Shown: positions 1 to 7,633, counted from the stretch's first letter. The stretch: DNA of 14,549 nt from Dehalococcoidales bacterium (GCA_030628245.1 DAOVRI010000018.1:1-14549); one strand, 5' to 3'. Program-made: numbers and translations. The notes: generated by a model from the letters alone, not told the origin.

Positions 1-996
1 CCGGGCAAGCGGCCGCTCGACCAGGACTACCACCCCAGGGATATATGTTTGGTTCTCGACCGTGTATGGCTGCGGGAGTTGAAGGGCATCGCACCCCGGG
101 AAGAGGTGCTGAAGGTAATGAACGAGAACAGTGTCGACCACATAGACCTCATTGACCCTGGGGGGCCCAAAGAAGTCGACAAGTTCTGGCGCGAGTATGC
201 CGGAGTCCGTGACAAAGACAACAACCCGGATTACCACAGGAAAGTCTACGCGCGGGTAGCCAGGGGGGACAACTGGTTTAAGGACTATATATCCATCCAG
301 TACTGGATGGCCTATTTCTTTGATGACTGGGCGAACGTTCACGAGATGGACTGGGAGATGGTTGCCGTGATACTGAAGAAAACGGATGCTATCGAGCAGC
401 CTGTGGCCTGTATTTTTAATGCTCACATCGGGTCTTTTCGCAAGCCCTGGAAGGATGTGGATAAGGTCGACGACACGGAGAACAGGAATCCCGCCGGGCT
501 GCACCCGGTGGCTTATATCGCCAACGGCTCCCACGCGGCGTACTTTTCCGAATATCCCCCTCATTTTAACGTGACGGAACCCTACCTCAAGGGTGCCCTG
601 AAAACGGTGCTCCGTGCCGCTAACGTAGCCATGGAATTCTGGGACTATGTCCCCCGCTTTGACGAGGGGGTACGATATTTTCCGGAGGTGGAAGTAATCC
701 CCGAACCGGGTGAGCGGGATGCCGCGACCGGAGAGCGGCGCTGGTCCGGGAAATGGCGCTGGTTAAATTTCAAAGGCAACTGGGGGTCGCCGGTGGAGTT
801 GTCTTTCCGCGAAAAACTCATCGCCAGTATTCCACTGGTCGGTCGGCTTGCCCGATTCTTCTCGAAGCCATTGCGGGAGGCCGGCCCGAAAGGGCCGAAT
901 ACCAGGGGGCTGTGCTGGGAAGAGCCGCTTCTCTGGGCCGACCTGCATTGCTTCAAGGCCGAGGACACGAGCCCCTGGCTTCATAAACAGGGATAG
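1..996 (+). CDS. Vps62/DUF946-like hypothetical protein, 5' truncated by window edge
   Basis: The frame is open from base 1 to the TAG at 994-996, giving 331 visible residues. An internal TTG at 49 could be read as a start, but the codons before it (PGKRPLDQDYHPRDIC) look like normal protein and no ribosome binding site precedes the TTG, so the true start is probably outside the window. The middle shows a pattern I associate with Vps62/DUF946-like proteins: YWMAYFFDDW, then HEMDWEMVAV, an AHIGS stretch, and HPVAYIANGSHAAYF. The C-terminal part has a WLNFKGNWG motif and a GPKGP...W..P tail also typical of such proteins. No signal peptide or membrane segment is seen in the visible part. The biochemical role of this family in prokaryotes is not known to me. 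It converges on the minus-strand tRNA-Arg, with 12 bases between the stop codon and the tRNA CCA end. The family assignment comes from motif memory and is moderate. Confidence 0.65.
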   Translation, partial: PGKRPLDQDYHPRDICLVLDRVWLRELKGIAPREEVLKVMNENSVDHIDLIDPGGPKEVDKFWREYAGVRDKDNNPDYHRKVYARVARGDNWFKDYISIQYWMAYFFDDWANVHEMDWEMVAVILKKTDAIEQPVACIFNAHIGSFRKPWKDVDKVDDTENRNPAGLHPVAYIANGSHAAYFSEYPPHFNVTEPYLKGALKTVLRAANVAMEFWDYVPRFDEGVRYFPEVEVIPEPGERDAATGERRWSGKWRWLNFKGNWGSPVELSFREKLIASIPLVGRLARFFSKPLREAGPKGPNTRGLCWEEPLLWADLHCFKAEDTSPWLHKQG

Positions 997-1008
997 GGGG
1001 AATAGTAG

Positions 1009-1084
1009 TGGTACCCCTGGGGCGACTCGAACGCCCGCACGCGGTTTAGGAAACCGCTGCTCTATCCACCTGAGCTACAGGGGC
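1009..1084 (-). tRNA. tRNA-Arg (anticodon CCT)
   Basis: The reverse complement folds as a complete 76-nt tRNA. The acceptor stem GCCCCTG pairs with CAGGGGT (first pair G-U). The D-arm contains GCTC...GAGC. The anticodon stem GCGGT/ACCGC encloses the loop TT-CCT-AA, and the T-arm contains GCGGGCGTTCGAGTCGCCC. The discriminator base is A and the CCA tail is encoded (1009-1011). Anticodon CCT (plus-strand AGG at 1048-1050) reads the arginine codon AGG. The gene lies 58 bases downstream of the oxidoreductase gene on the same strand but has its own promoter-like sequence in that gap. Confidence 0.97.
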
Positions 1085-1099
1085 ACACTCTTAAATATT

Positions 1100-1128
1100 A
1101 TTGTAACAACTTCACAAGTGCATGGCAA
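1100..1128 (-). promoter_or_regulatory. Predicted sigma70-type promoter of tRNA-Arg
   Basis: On the minus strand TTGCCA (1123-1128) and TACAAT (1100-1105) are separated by exactly 17 bases. Transcription would start near 1093, a few bases before the mature tRNA 5' end at 1084. Position, spacing and match to consensus all fit. It is predicted by eye only. Confidence 0.55.
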
Positions 1129-1142
1129 CAGGCAGCTGTAAA

Positions 1143-3059
1143 TCAGCGCAGCAGGTCTCTCGACTTCAAATCGGCGGCCACGTCTTCAAGCCCCAGTTCA
1201 TGCAGCTTCTTCTCGGTGGGCAGTCCGCTCTCAATGTCCCAGCCGCGCAGTCCGTAATACTCGCTCTTCAAATTTTCGAAGTCGGCCCTGTCTACTTTGG
1301 CGCCTTTCCGGGAGATGACCTGGCCGTTTTTACCCGGCACTATGCAGTCGGGATTAAAGAAGACAAACTCTAAAGGCTCGTCATGAAGGTAGTCCAGGAG
1401 CCTGTCTCCCTGTCTCCCCGGCCACCCCTCCCGGAGGAATATTGCCCTCTGCTGGTTGAAAACTCTCTCCCCGATTTTATTCAACCCCGCCTCGTCAATT
1501 TCTTTGCCTGTAATCGCGGAAAGTACCCGGCTTTCCATGGCGGGGTCGCCGGTATGGTCGTCGGCGAACCTCACCCATATTATCGGCCAGAGAAAGTCGC
1601 AGAGGATAAGGCTCTCCTTGGCGTGGGTGCGGTCCTGTATTTTCCTGGCGGCAAGTGCCTTGCCTTCGTAGGTGGAGTAGTCGGAAGCGACGGCGCCGCC
1701 CCAGAAATTCTTGCCCACGTTTACGAAGTCGTCATAGGATAGAAACGCGTCCTCATCCTGGCGGACCCATTTACTCCACAGCCACAGGGAGTGACTCGTT
1801 TCATGGAGCTGGTTGATGGGCCTCCTTTGCTCGGTGGCGTAGAGAAGCGCGTTCGTCAGTATGAGCCTGGGGTCGTAGTCCCTGGTCTCGCCGGCTCGGG
1901 TAATGACGTGGGCGTTTAGCAGTTCCTGCGCCTTTTTGCCCACCTTCCCGGCGGCTTTAAGCGTGCCCTGAGCCAGTAAATCCCCGAAACCCTCCCGATA
2001 GGCTATTTTTCTGGTGAGTTCTTCTATGAATTCGGCGCTGCCTATCTTCGACAGCGGCAGCCCGGTGTCCTCGTCCCGCAGGATGCCTTCCTGGTAGCAG
2101 TCAGCCAGCCAGTCGATAATCGGCTGCATTACCGTGGTATCCAGTCCGTACCGGTCACATAACCTTGCCCCCAGCAACGTTACTTCGGAGACATCGCCGC
2201 CGTACCTCATTGCCTGTCCGGCGTAAACGTGCGTCGCCTGGCAGAAATACTTAAAGCGCTTACCGCCTTCGGCTTCGTACGATTTCCGGAAACAGCCGAG
2301 GCCGCAGTTATAGCAGGCGCGGAGCCTGGTGCGGCCGGGTATGTCGTCGAGCCAGCCTTTCCAGGTATCTCTCCTGATTTGAAGTATCCGGTCGGCGAGA
2401 TTACCGAGCCTTTCCGGGTCGGCGGCTTTCGGTCGCTTATTGCCGGCGACGACGATGGCCTTGAGCATCTTCGACCCCATCACGCTGCCGAGTCCGCTGG
2501 CGCCGGAGGCGCCATCGTCGGTGAGCATGGTGGCGAAGGAGACCAGGTTCTCGGCGGCGGGGCTGATAGTCAGGACGCTCACCTCTTTGCCCAGCTCCCC
2601 TTTCAGAATATCACTCACCTCAAAAGCAGACTTGCCCCAGAGGGGTGAGGCATCCCTTGTTTCGATAGCGCCGTCATGTATATAGATATAGACAGGCCTT
2701 TCGGCTTTTCCGGTAACCACCAGCCCGTCGTAGCCGGCGTACTTGAGATAGGACCCCCACCTCTCCCCCAGGTTGGCGTAGGAGAATGCCTCCGGTTCCA
2801 TGACCGGTGCTTTCCCGCAGACCTGCCACCGGCAGCCGGCCAGTCTGTTAAACCCGGTGACAGGGCCGGTGATGTAGATGAGGCAGTTCTCCGGGTCGAA
2901 GGCTTTAGCCTCGGGGGGAACCATGTCCCAGTAAAGCCTGGCGGCGATGCCCCTGCCGCCCAGGAACCTGTCTGCGTAATCTGCGGTATTCAGCCTGGTA
3001 ACTCTGCCATCGGCTAAATCAATCTTCAGGATTTCCCCGGCATATCCGAATTCGGCCAC
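1143..3059 (-). CDS. Aldehyde:ferredoxin oxidoreductase family protein (tungstopterin enzyme)
   Basis: This 638-residue protein is the usual length for the AOR family, whose members use a tungsten or molybdenum bis-pterin and one [4Fe-4S] cluster to oxidise aldehydes or related substrates with ferredoxin. The N-terminal domain has the family opening (GYAGEILKIDL), FLGGRGIAARL around residue 33, and GASGLGSVMGSKMLKAIVV near 187-204. The cluster ligands appear as C249-x2-C252-x3-C256 (CYNCGLGC) with a distant fourth cysteine, probably C487. The start is GTG, preceded on the minus strand by a GGAGG 7 bases away. No signal peptide is seen, so it should be cytoplasmic. It is the last gene of an apparent operon with the cupin (50 bases upstream) and the DUF169 protein. 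The substrate cannot be told from sequence: the family also includes formaldehyde, glyceraldehyde-3-phosphate and BamB-like enzymes. The family call is secure; the specificity is open. Confidence 0.93.
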   Translation of the reverse strand: MAEFGYAGEILKIDLADGRVTRLNTADYADRFLGGRGIAARLYWDMVPPEAKAFDPENCLIYITGPVTGFNRLAGCRWQVCGKAPVMEPEAFSYANLGERWGSYLKYAGYDGLVVTGKAERPVYIYIHDGAIETRDASPLWGKSAFEVSDILKGELGKEVSVLTISPAAENLVSFATMLTDDGASGASGLGSVMGSKMLKAIVVAGNKRPKAADPERLGNLADRILQIRRDTWKGWLDDIPGRTRLRACYNCGLGCFRKSYEAEGGKRFKYFCQATHVYAGQAMRYGGDVSEVTLLGARLCDRYGLDTTVMQPIIDWLADCYQEGILRDEDTGLPLSKIGSAEFIEELTRKIAYREGFGDLLAQGTLKAAGKVGKKAQELLNAHVITRAGETRDYDPRLILTNALLYATEQRRPINQLHETSHSLWLWSKWVRQDEDAFLSYDDFVNVGKNFWGGAVASDYSTYEGKALAARKIQDRTHAKESLILCDFLWPIIWVRFADDHTGDPAMESRVLSAITGKEIDEAGLNKIGERVFNQQRAIFLREGWPGRQGDRLLDYLHDEPLEFVFFNPDCIVPGKNGQVISRKGAKVDRADFENLKSEYYGLRGWDIESGLPTEKKLHELGLEDVAADLKSRDLLR

Positions 3060-3109
3060 GTTTAACCTCCAGATAATACTGATTCAGCAAAAATTTATGA
3101 AATGTACGT

Positions 3110-3517
3110 CTAGTCCGACCTCTTGCCGGTAAGTGAGACCGCCATGCACACGTAGGGTTTATCGATTCTCCTGGTTACTATCGGGCAGTGGTAGAGTCCC
3201 CTGGGGGCTACCAGCACCGTCGGTTTATCGAAGGTGTGCTTCTCTTCCTTGCCCAGTTCACCGATGGATATTTCCACTTCGGCGCCCAAATCGTCGAGGT
3301 TATAGGGGTCGGAGCCGATGAAGAACACGGCTTCATCATAGTTATGTACGTGGGGCTTGGTTGACAAGCCGGTGATGCCGGTCTCATAGCCGCAGGCGTA
3401 GATTATATTAAGTTCGAAACCGCCGAGGACGTCCGCACCGGTGGCAAATAGCGCCCCCTTAGGTGTCTTGTGGAAAGGTATCGTAACCAGGTGTTTTCCG
3501 TATTTTGTTTCGGCCAT
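3110..3517 (-). CDS. Small cupin-domain protein
   Basis: This is a 135-residue single-domain cupin. Motif 1 reads G50-x5-H56-x-H58-x3-E62-x5-G68 (with PHVHNYDE), and motif 2 has P105-x-G107-x2-H110 (PRGLYH). The four metal ligands expected in a cupin (two His, Glu, His) are therefore all present. The frame extends nine codons further upstream to an ATG at 3544, but the ATG at 3517 is preferred because GGAAGGGG lies exactly 7 bases before it and the upstream codons overlap that site. It sits between the DUF169 gene (56 bases upstream) and the oxidoreductase gene (50 bases downstream), consistent with one transcript. Such cupins may be metal-dependent enzymes or small-molecule binders. A role linked to the AOR-family enzyme is inferred from position only. 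No signal peptide is visible. Confidence 0.85.
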   Translation of the reverse strand: MAETKYGKHLVTIPFHKTPKGALFATGADVLGGFELNIIYACGYETGITGLSTKPHVHNYDEAVFFIGSDPYNLDDLGAEVEISIGELGKEEKHTFDKPTVLVAPRGLYHCPIVTRRIDKPYVCMAVSLTGKRSD

Positions 3518-3524
3518 ATAGTTA

Positions 3525-3532
3525 CCCCTTCC
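3525..3532 (-). promoter_or_regulatory. Ribosome binding site fixing the cupin start
   Basis: GGAAGGGG on the minus strand lies 7 bases before the ATG ending at 3517. The longer frame from 3544 would place this site inside the coding sequence. Confidence 0.7.
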
Positions 3533-3573
3533 TTTTGCACACAATGATAACTATTTAGCTTCGCCTTGTTTTG

Positions 3574-4317
3574 TCAGGACTCCTGTTCCAGTTCCTTAAT
3601 TATTCTCCTGACCTTCTTTTTATGGTCTTTCGCGCCCAGATTGTACGATTCCGGTACCCATTCCATCTCTTCCAGGTTCTTTAATATCCCGGGGAGCTTG
3701 TCCCAGGGGATGGTCAGGAGTACCCGGCCTTCCGGGAAGAGGCGCCGCGACTTCATGCCGAAGCTGAAACCGGTGATTGTCAGATTCATTTCACCGTTTA
3801 AATAAGGGTAAATGTACAGCCATGCGCACCCTACTACCGGCGTACCCATCGCCGACCAGCTTTCGCCGGTGGTGTAGGCCTTGGCCCTGATAAATATTTC
3901 GGCCTGACTCACGTTGGCCAGGATAATCATAATATCCGGCTCGAACGTTAGTTTGTCCAGGGGGGCAAAGGCGACATAGTTGATGGATTTCTTGGGGAGC
4001 TTGGGAAGGTACTGGTAGATTCTCCGGTTGGCGCGTGTGTCTTTATAGGCTCCCAGCTTGGGTCCCACCCGTCCGCTCTCGAATACCGGGTCGTCATTTA
4101 CCATGCCGAGTAGCACCGCGCCTATGCAGGAAAAGTCTTCTTTGCCGACGTAAAAAGCGTCGCCCTGCTGCGCCTCGACCAGCATCTCGCAAAAGTCCAT
4201 TACTTTATCCAGCCTCTTGAGTTCCTTCGGCTTGTTGAACAGGAACTTGACGCCTACGGGCTTTCTTTCAAAATCGAATTTTTCAAGTATGGAATACTCC
4301 TTGGGGATTGGACTCAT
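3574..4317 (-). CDS. DUF169 family protein
   Basis: This 247-residue protein resembles the DUF169 family. After a short N-terminal helix it has KPVGVKFLFNKP (about 19-30), then DFCEMLVEAQQGDAFYV with C43, and DFSCIGAVLLGM with C64, the two spaced cysteines and glycine-rich turn I associate with the family. A later GCAWLYIYPYLNGEMN segment (C near 162) and a basic tail complete it. The biochemical role of DUF169 proteins is unknown to me. The ATG at 4317 is supported by AAAGGAGG seven bases upstream. It is the first gene of an apparent operon with the cupin and the AOR-family oxidoreductase, and a well-formed promoter lies 40 to 75 bases upstream. No membrane segment or signal peptide is evident. 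An accessory role for the oxidoreductase is an inference from context alone. Confidence 0.82.
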   Translation of the reverse strand: MSPIPKEYSILEKFDFERKPVGVKFLFNKPKELKRLDKVMDFCEMLVEAQQGDAFYVGKEDFSCIGAVLLGMVNDDPVFESGRVGPKLGAYKDTRANRRIYQYLPKLPKKSINYVAFAPLDKLTFEPDIMIILANVSQAEIFIRAKAYTTGESWSAMGTPVVGCAWLYIYPYLNGEMNLTITGFSFGMKSRRLFPEGRVLLTIPWDKLPGILKNLEEMEWVPESYNLGAKDHKKKVRRIIKELEQES

Positions 4318-4361
4318 GATAACCTCCTTTAGCGATGATAATTATGCCGTACTACACAACT

Positions 4362-4390
4362 ATAATAGGATTGTTGCTGGGGATATTCAA
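4362..4390 (-). promoter_or_regulatory. Predicted promoter of the DUF169-cupin-AOR operon
   Basis: The minus strand carries TTGAAT (4385-4390) and TATTAT (4362-4367) separated by exactly 17 bases. This would give a transcript starting near 4355 with a leader of about 38 bases before the DUF169 ATG. The -35 box lies only about 18 bases from the apparent end of the decayed IS3-type element. Predicted by eye. Confidence 0.5.
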
Positions 4391-4407
4391 GTTGATTCCG
4401 GTTTTCA

Positions 4408-4626
4408 TGACCTGCCCCCCGAAGAGGAGTCCAGTTTCACATTAGACTGGAAAATAAGAAAGGGGGCAATAGATGGTCAGAAAGTCTTACACATCGGAGC
4501 AGATTCTCAACAAGCTGCGTGAGGCAGAGATACTGCTCAGCCAGGGTAATACCCTCGCTGTAGTCTGGAAAAAGATCGGGGTGAGTGACTGCGCAAAGAG
4601 TACGGTGGCATGAGGATAGAGCAGGC
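4408..4626 (+). pseudogene. Decayed IS3-family element: left end plus broken orfA
   Basis: An open frame from ATG 4473 to TGA 4613 encodes 46 residues that begin like IS3-family OrfA (MVRKSYTSEQILNKLREAEI, then LLSQGNTLAVVWKKIGVSD), the N-terminal helix-turn-helix of the transposase. Just after GVSD the frame is broken. The expected continuation reappears in another frame from 4589 as LRKEYGGMRIEQA. The spacing is about 16 bases shorter than in an intact OrfA, so a small deletion has shifted the frame. Upstream, TGACCTGCCCCCC at 4408-4420 looks like the left terminal repeat of such elements. Similarity stops near 4626, and no OrfB or right terminal repeat follows, so this is a relic unable to transpose. 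Family assignment rests on recognisable motifs, not on a search. Confidence 0.75.
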
Positions 4627-4765
4627 CATGTCGCTTCGACACACTATTGGCTCTCAAGCTATGCAGTGCCTGGACCAAGAAGAAGCGGAGTCTTTTCAGG
4701 CCATTTTAAGAAGATTCAGGAAGCATGTGATTCAACTCATGGAGAAAGACCGAAATTCCCAATGA
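4627..4765 (+). other. Short open frame of unknown origin downstream of the IS relic
   Basis: The frame re-entered at 4589 stays open through 4765 (TGA 4763-4765). Beyond the IS3-like part it reads MSLRHTIGSQAMQCLDQEEA followed by ESFQAILRRFRKHVIQLMEK, a helical, charge-rich segment that does not look like OrfA. It faintly resembles the C-terminal helices of MarR-type regulators (LDQEEAESFQAILRRF), so it may be the tail of a gene interrupted by the element. It has no ribosome binding site and is probably not expressed as a protein. The bases from 4766 to the nrpR-like stop at 4775 hold nothing recognisable. Confidence 0.3.
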
Positions 4766-4774
4766 CCAGACTTG

Positions 4775-5770
4775 CTAAAGCTCCCAGAAGCTGTGCAACT
4801 GCTCGAAATCAATTAAGCCGCTTTCGGCGATATTTTCGATTTCAACTCCGGCCTCGACGGCCGCGGCCACCGGATTAAGCCCGCCAAGCTGAACCACGCC
4901 GACACGGTTCAGGGCGACCGGAATCTGGCAGAGCGGCTCGCTGGTATGGCCCAGGGCGTAAATACCGCCGATGCCGACTTCCTTGAGCCTGGCTGTCTTC
5001 TCCTCGACAACATCCCTGGCCGGCGCCGGTATGGTACGGAACGCGCCCAGGATTTTACCGCTCCCGGTCCTGGAAGCCTGACCCACGCTGGTCATTTTCG
5101 CCTGGATAAACTGCTCGGAGGGGTCGGTGGAAGTGCCGGCGTATTCGGTTATCGCCACGAAGCGTCTCGGTGTGGAATCCCTGATTTCCAGCACGCCACC
5201 GAACCGAAACTCCGTGGGTACCCCGGCCTTGAGAAGGATGCCGTTGATAGAAGCGCCGCAGATAGTTGCGAATGCGATTTTACCCTCGGGTACGACCACG
5301 GAACCGAGTTTCTCTCCTCCGGCTGCCGTGGCCACCAGCTCGCTGACGCAGATTCCGGCCTTGAAGGCGTCTTTCATGGCTGACAATGCCTTCTTAAACC
5401 TGTCCCTGTCAATAATCGAGGTGTTTATGGCCAGCTGGCCGGTACGTTTTTCGGGGTCGAAAGTGGTCTGGTAGGCCAGCAACTCCAGCTTATCACGCAC
5501 GAGACCCAGCTGCTGCGGCGCCAGGGCTTCCTTGACCTCCTGCCTGCCCAGGGGAGTAATCATCCTGCCGTCCCGGCCGCCGGGCTGGGTGAAACCACGT
5601 TCGTCGGTAAATCTCAGGTGGTATCTTACCCCCCTCTCGCTCAGGAAGACCCCGTCCTGCTCGAGGAGGCGGGCGATAGTGATTGAACCGAGGGGCCCCG
5701 AGGACTCACTCAGCACTTTAAGGATGGCTATTAACTTGCTTTCGGCATCGGCACCGACAGGTTGGTCCAT
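4775..5770 (-). CDS. nrpR: NrpR-like nitrogen transcriptional regulator, single effector domain
   Basis: This 331-residue protein has an N-terminal winged helix (about 8-80, with SITIARLLEQDG and RGVRYHLRFTDERGF) followed by one NrpR (DUF128) domain from about 85 to the end. Family-like stretches include GKIAFATICGASINGILLKA and GGIYALGHTSEPLCQIPVAL. In methanogens NrpR represses nitrogen genes and is released by 2-oxoglutarate. The effector domain here suggests the same kind of sensing, although many archaeal forms carry two effector domains and this one has one. Position supports the call: it follows nadE, glnA, the PII gene and amt on the same strand. It lies 80 bases after nadE and appears to have its own extended -10 promoter. 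The ribosome binding site is weak (only GTAGAG about 9 bases before the ATG). Target genes are not shown by the sequence; I could not see a GGAA-N6-TTCC operator. Confidence 0.85.
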   Translation of the reverse strand: MDQPVGADAESKLIAILKVLSESSGPLGSITIARLLEQDGVFLSERGVRYHLRFTDERGFTQPGGRDGRMITPLGRQEVKEALAPQQLGLVRDKLELLAYQTTFDPEKRTGQLAINTSIIDRDRFKKALSAMKDAFKAGICVSELVATAAGGEKLGSVVVPEGKIAFATICGASINGILLKAGVPTEFRFGGVLEIRDSTPRRFVAITEYAGTSTDPSEQFIQAKMTSVGQASRTGSGKILGAFRTIPAPARDVVEEKTARLKEVGIGGIYALGHTSEPLCQIPVALNRVGVVQLGGLNPVAAAVEAGVEIENIAESGLIDFEQLHSFWEL

Positions 5771-5807
5771 CTGAGAATGCTCTACTTACTGGTACGGTTT
5801 TGAGGCT

Positions 5808-5813
5808 ATTATA
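5808..5813 (-). promoter_or_regulatory. Predicted extended -10 promoter of the nrpR-like gene
   Basis: The minus strand reads TGG-TATAAT, a perfect -10 hexamer with a TGn extension, which would start transcription near 5801 and give a leader of about 30 bases. The -35 region is poor (TTTTGC at 17 bases or TTGCTT at 15 bases). It lies between nadE and the regulator gene, so the regulator can be transcribed apart from the upstream genes. Confidence 0.5.
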
Positions 5814-5850
5814 CCACGCATTACCTAAAAGCAAAACTATAATGAAATTC

Positions 5851-7608
5851 TCAGTCCCTCTTGAAGCGGTTGGTGATGGGCAGCCTTCTGTCCCGCCCGA
5901 AGGCCCGGGGGGTTATCTTAACGCCGGGCGGCGACTGCCGCCGCTTGTACTCGCTGGCGTCCACCAGCCGGGTGGCGCTACGGACCACCTTTTCGTCGGT
6001 GCCCGCGGCCACAATCTGCTCAATGCTCTTATCCTCCTCGACATAGGCGGTCAGGATAGGGTCGAGCACCTCGTAGGGGGGTAGGGAGTCGGTATCCTTC
6101 TGGTCGGGCCTCAGCTCCGCCGAGGGTGGTTTGCTGATAACCGCGGCCGGTATCAGGTCAGCACCTGCGAGCTCGTTGCGGTACGCGGCCAGCCGGTAGG
6201 CCATCGTCTTGGGTACGTCCTTGATGACGGCGAAGCCGCCGGCCATGTCTCCGTAGAGCGTGGTGTAGCCGGTGGCCATCTCGCTCTTGTTGCCGGTTGT
6301 CAGCACCAGCCAGCCGAACTTGTTGGATATGGCCATGAGGAGATTGCCCCGGATACGTGCCTGAATATTCTCCTCTGCCACACCCGGCTCCACCCCCTGG
6401 AAGGGTTCGGCTAGGGTATCCAGGTACGCCTGCAGTACCTTCTCTATGGGCATGGCTATAAGCCTGATGCCCAGGTTTTTGGCCAGGAGCTTGGCATCGG
6501 ATAGGCTGCCGGTGGAGGAGTACCATGAGGGCATGGCGACGCCGACGACATTGGCTTTACCCAGAGCATCGACGGCGATAGCGGCCACCAGGCTAGAATC
6601 CAGCCCTCCAGAGAGGCCGATGAGCACCTTCTTGAAGCCATTTTTTAGGACATAGTCCCGTGTACCCAGCACCAACGCCTCGTAGACCTCGGCGGGGAAA
6701 CCGTACACCGCCACCTGCCGGGGAGGGAGGGCAGGTTTGTTCGTGCCGAGCGGTGCCTCTGAGACGATGATTTTATCGCCCTGGCACCATCCCTTCTCCT
6801 CGCGGTGTAGCCGTCCCTGCCGCCACCGGGGGTCGTGCAGGCGTGTCCGGAAGACGTTTTCCACGTCGAGGTCGGCGATTATCAGGTCTTCCCGGAACTG
6901 CTGTCCCCGGGTGATGATCTGCCCTTTCTCGTCCATGATGAGGCTGTTGCCGTCGAATACCAGCTCGTCCTGGCCGCCCACCAGGTTGTTGAAGGCGATG
7001 ATGGCCACGTTGTCCGCAGCGCGGACGGCTATCATCCTTTCCCGGTAGTCCCCCTTGCCGAAGTGGTAGGGCGAGGCGCTGATATTAACGATGACCTCGG
7101 CCCCGGAGTAGGCTTGTGTGGTCGCCGGGCCGGACTCGTACCAGATATCCTCGCAGATGTTGATGCCGATATTGATACCGGCGATAACGTAAATGGGGCA
7201 GGCACTCCCCGCCCGGAAGTAGCGGTTCTCGTCGAAGACACCGTAATTGGGCAGGAATATCTTGTGGTATACACCGGCCAGTTTACCATCGTGGATTATG
7301 GCGGCAGCGTTATAGATATCCTCGCTGGCATCGACAAAGCCGGTGACGACGGTGATCCCGGAAGAGGCCGCCGCCACCTTTTCCAGAGAGCTCAGATTAT
7401 CGGTGATGAACTGCGGCTTGAAGAGGAGGTCTTCGGGCGGGTAGCCGCAGATGGCCAGTTCCGGAAAAGTCAAAAGGTCCACCCCCGAAGACCTGGCTTC
7501 TTCAATTAGTTTCAGAATTTTCTGCCTGTTGTCGGTGAAATCACCCACCGTGGTATTAATCTGCGCCATGCCGAGGCGGAGACGGCGAGTATCAAGCCTC
7601 TTGGTCAT
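5851..7608 (-). CDS. nadE: Glutamine-dependent NAD+ synthetase
   Basis: This 585-residue two-domain enzyme makes NAD+ from nicotinic acid adenine dinucleotide, ATP and glutamine. The N-terminal half is a nitrilase-type glutaminase with the catalytic triad visible as E50 (FPELAICGYPPEDL), K116 (YHKIFLPNYGVFDE) and C152 (INICEDIWYE). The C-terminal half is the synthetase, with the ATP pyrophosphatase loop SGGLDSS at 333-339 and the TTGNKSEMATGYTTLYGDMA segment further on. Length is normal for the two-domain bacterial form. The ATG at 7608 is preceded by GGAGG about 9 bases upstream. It starts only 25 bases after the glnA stop, so it is probably cotranscribed with glutamine synthetase, which makes its nitrogen donor. 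Cytoplasmic. Confidence 0.96.
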   Translation of the reverse strand: MTKRLDTRRLRLGMAQINTTVGDFTDNRQKILKLIEEARSSGVDLLTFPELAICGYPPEDLLFKPQFITDNLSSLEKVAAASSGITVVTGFVDASEDIYNAAAIIHDGKLAGVYHKIFLPNYGVFDENRYFRAGSACPIYVIAGINIGINICEDIWYESGPATTQAYSGAEVIVNISASPYHFGKGDYRERMIAVRAADNVAIIAFNNLVGGQDELVFDGNSLIMDEKGQIITRGQQFREDLIIADLDVENVFRTRLHDPRWRQGRLHREEKGWCQGDKIIVSEAPLGTNKPALPPRQVAVYGFPAEVYEALVLGTRDYVLKNGFKKVLIGLSGGLDSSLVAAIAVDALGKANVVGVAMPSWYSSTGSLSDAKLLAKNLGIRLIAMPIEKVLQAYLDTLAEPFQGVEPGVAEENIQARIRGNLLMAISNKFGWLVLTTGNKSEMATGYTTLYGDMAGGFAVIKDVPKTMAYRLAAYRNELAGADLIPAAVISKPPSAELRPDQKDTDSLPPYEVLDPILTAYVEEDKSIEQIVAAGTDEKVVRSATRLVDASEYKRRQSPPGVKITPRAFGRDRRLPITNRFKRD

Positions 7609-7633
7609 GCTACCTGGCCTCCCTGGATATTAC

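Noticed and set aside
1085..1142. Terminator between the AOR-family gene and tRNA-Arg
   Set aside because: Only a very short CAGCTG-type hairpin is present, with no following T-run on the minus strand.
5791..5815. GGTA-N17-TACC as a classical NrpR operator
   Set aside because: Methanogen NrpR boxes have a 6-base spacer; the 17-base spacing does not match, so no operator feature was annotated.
6835..7509. Long plus-strand open frame of 224 codons antisense to nadE
   Set aside because: It lies entirely within the well-supported nadE gene, and its translation has low-complexity, shadow-like composition without recognisable motifs or a ribosome binding site.
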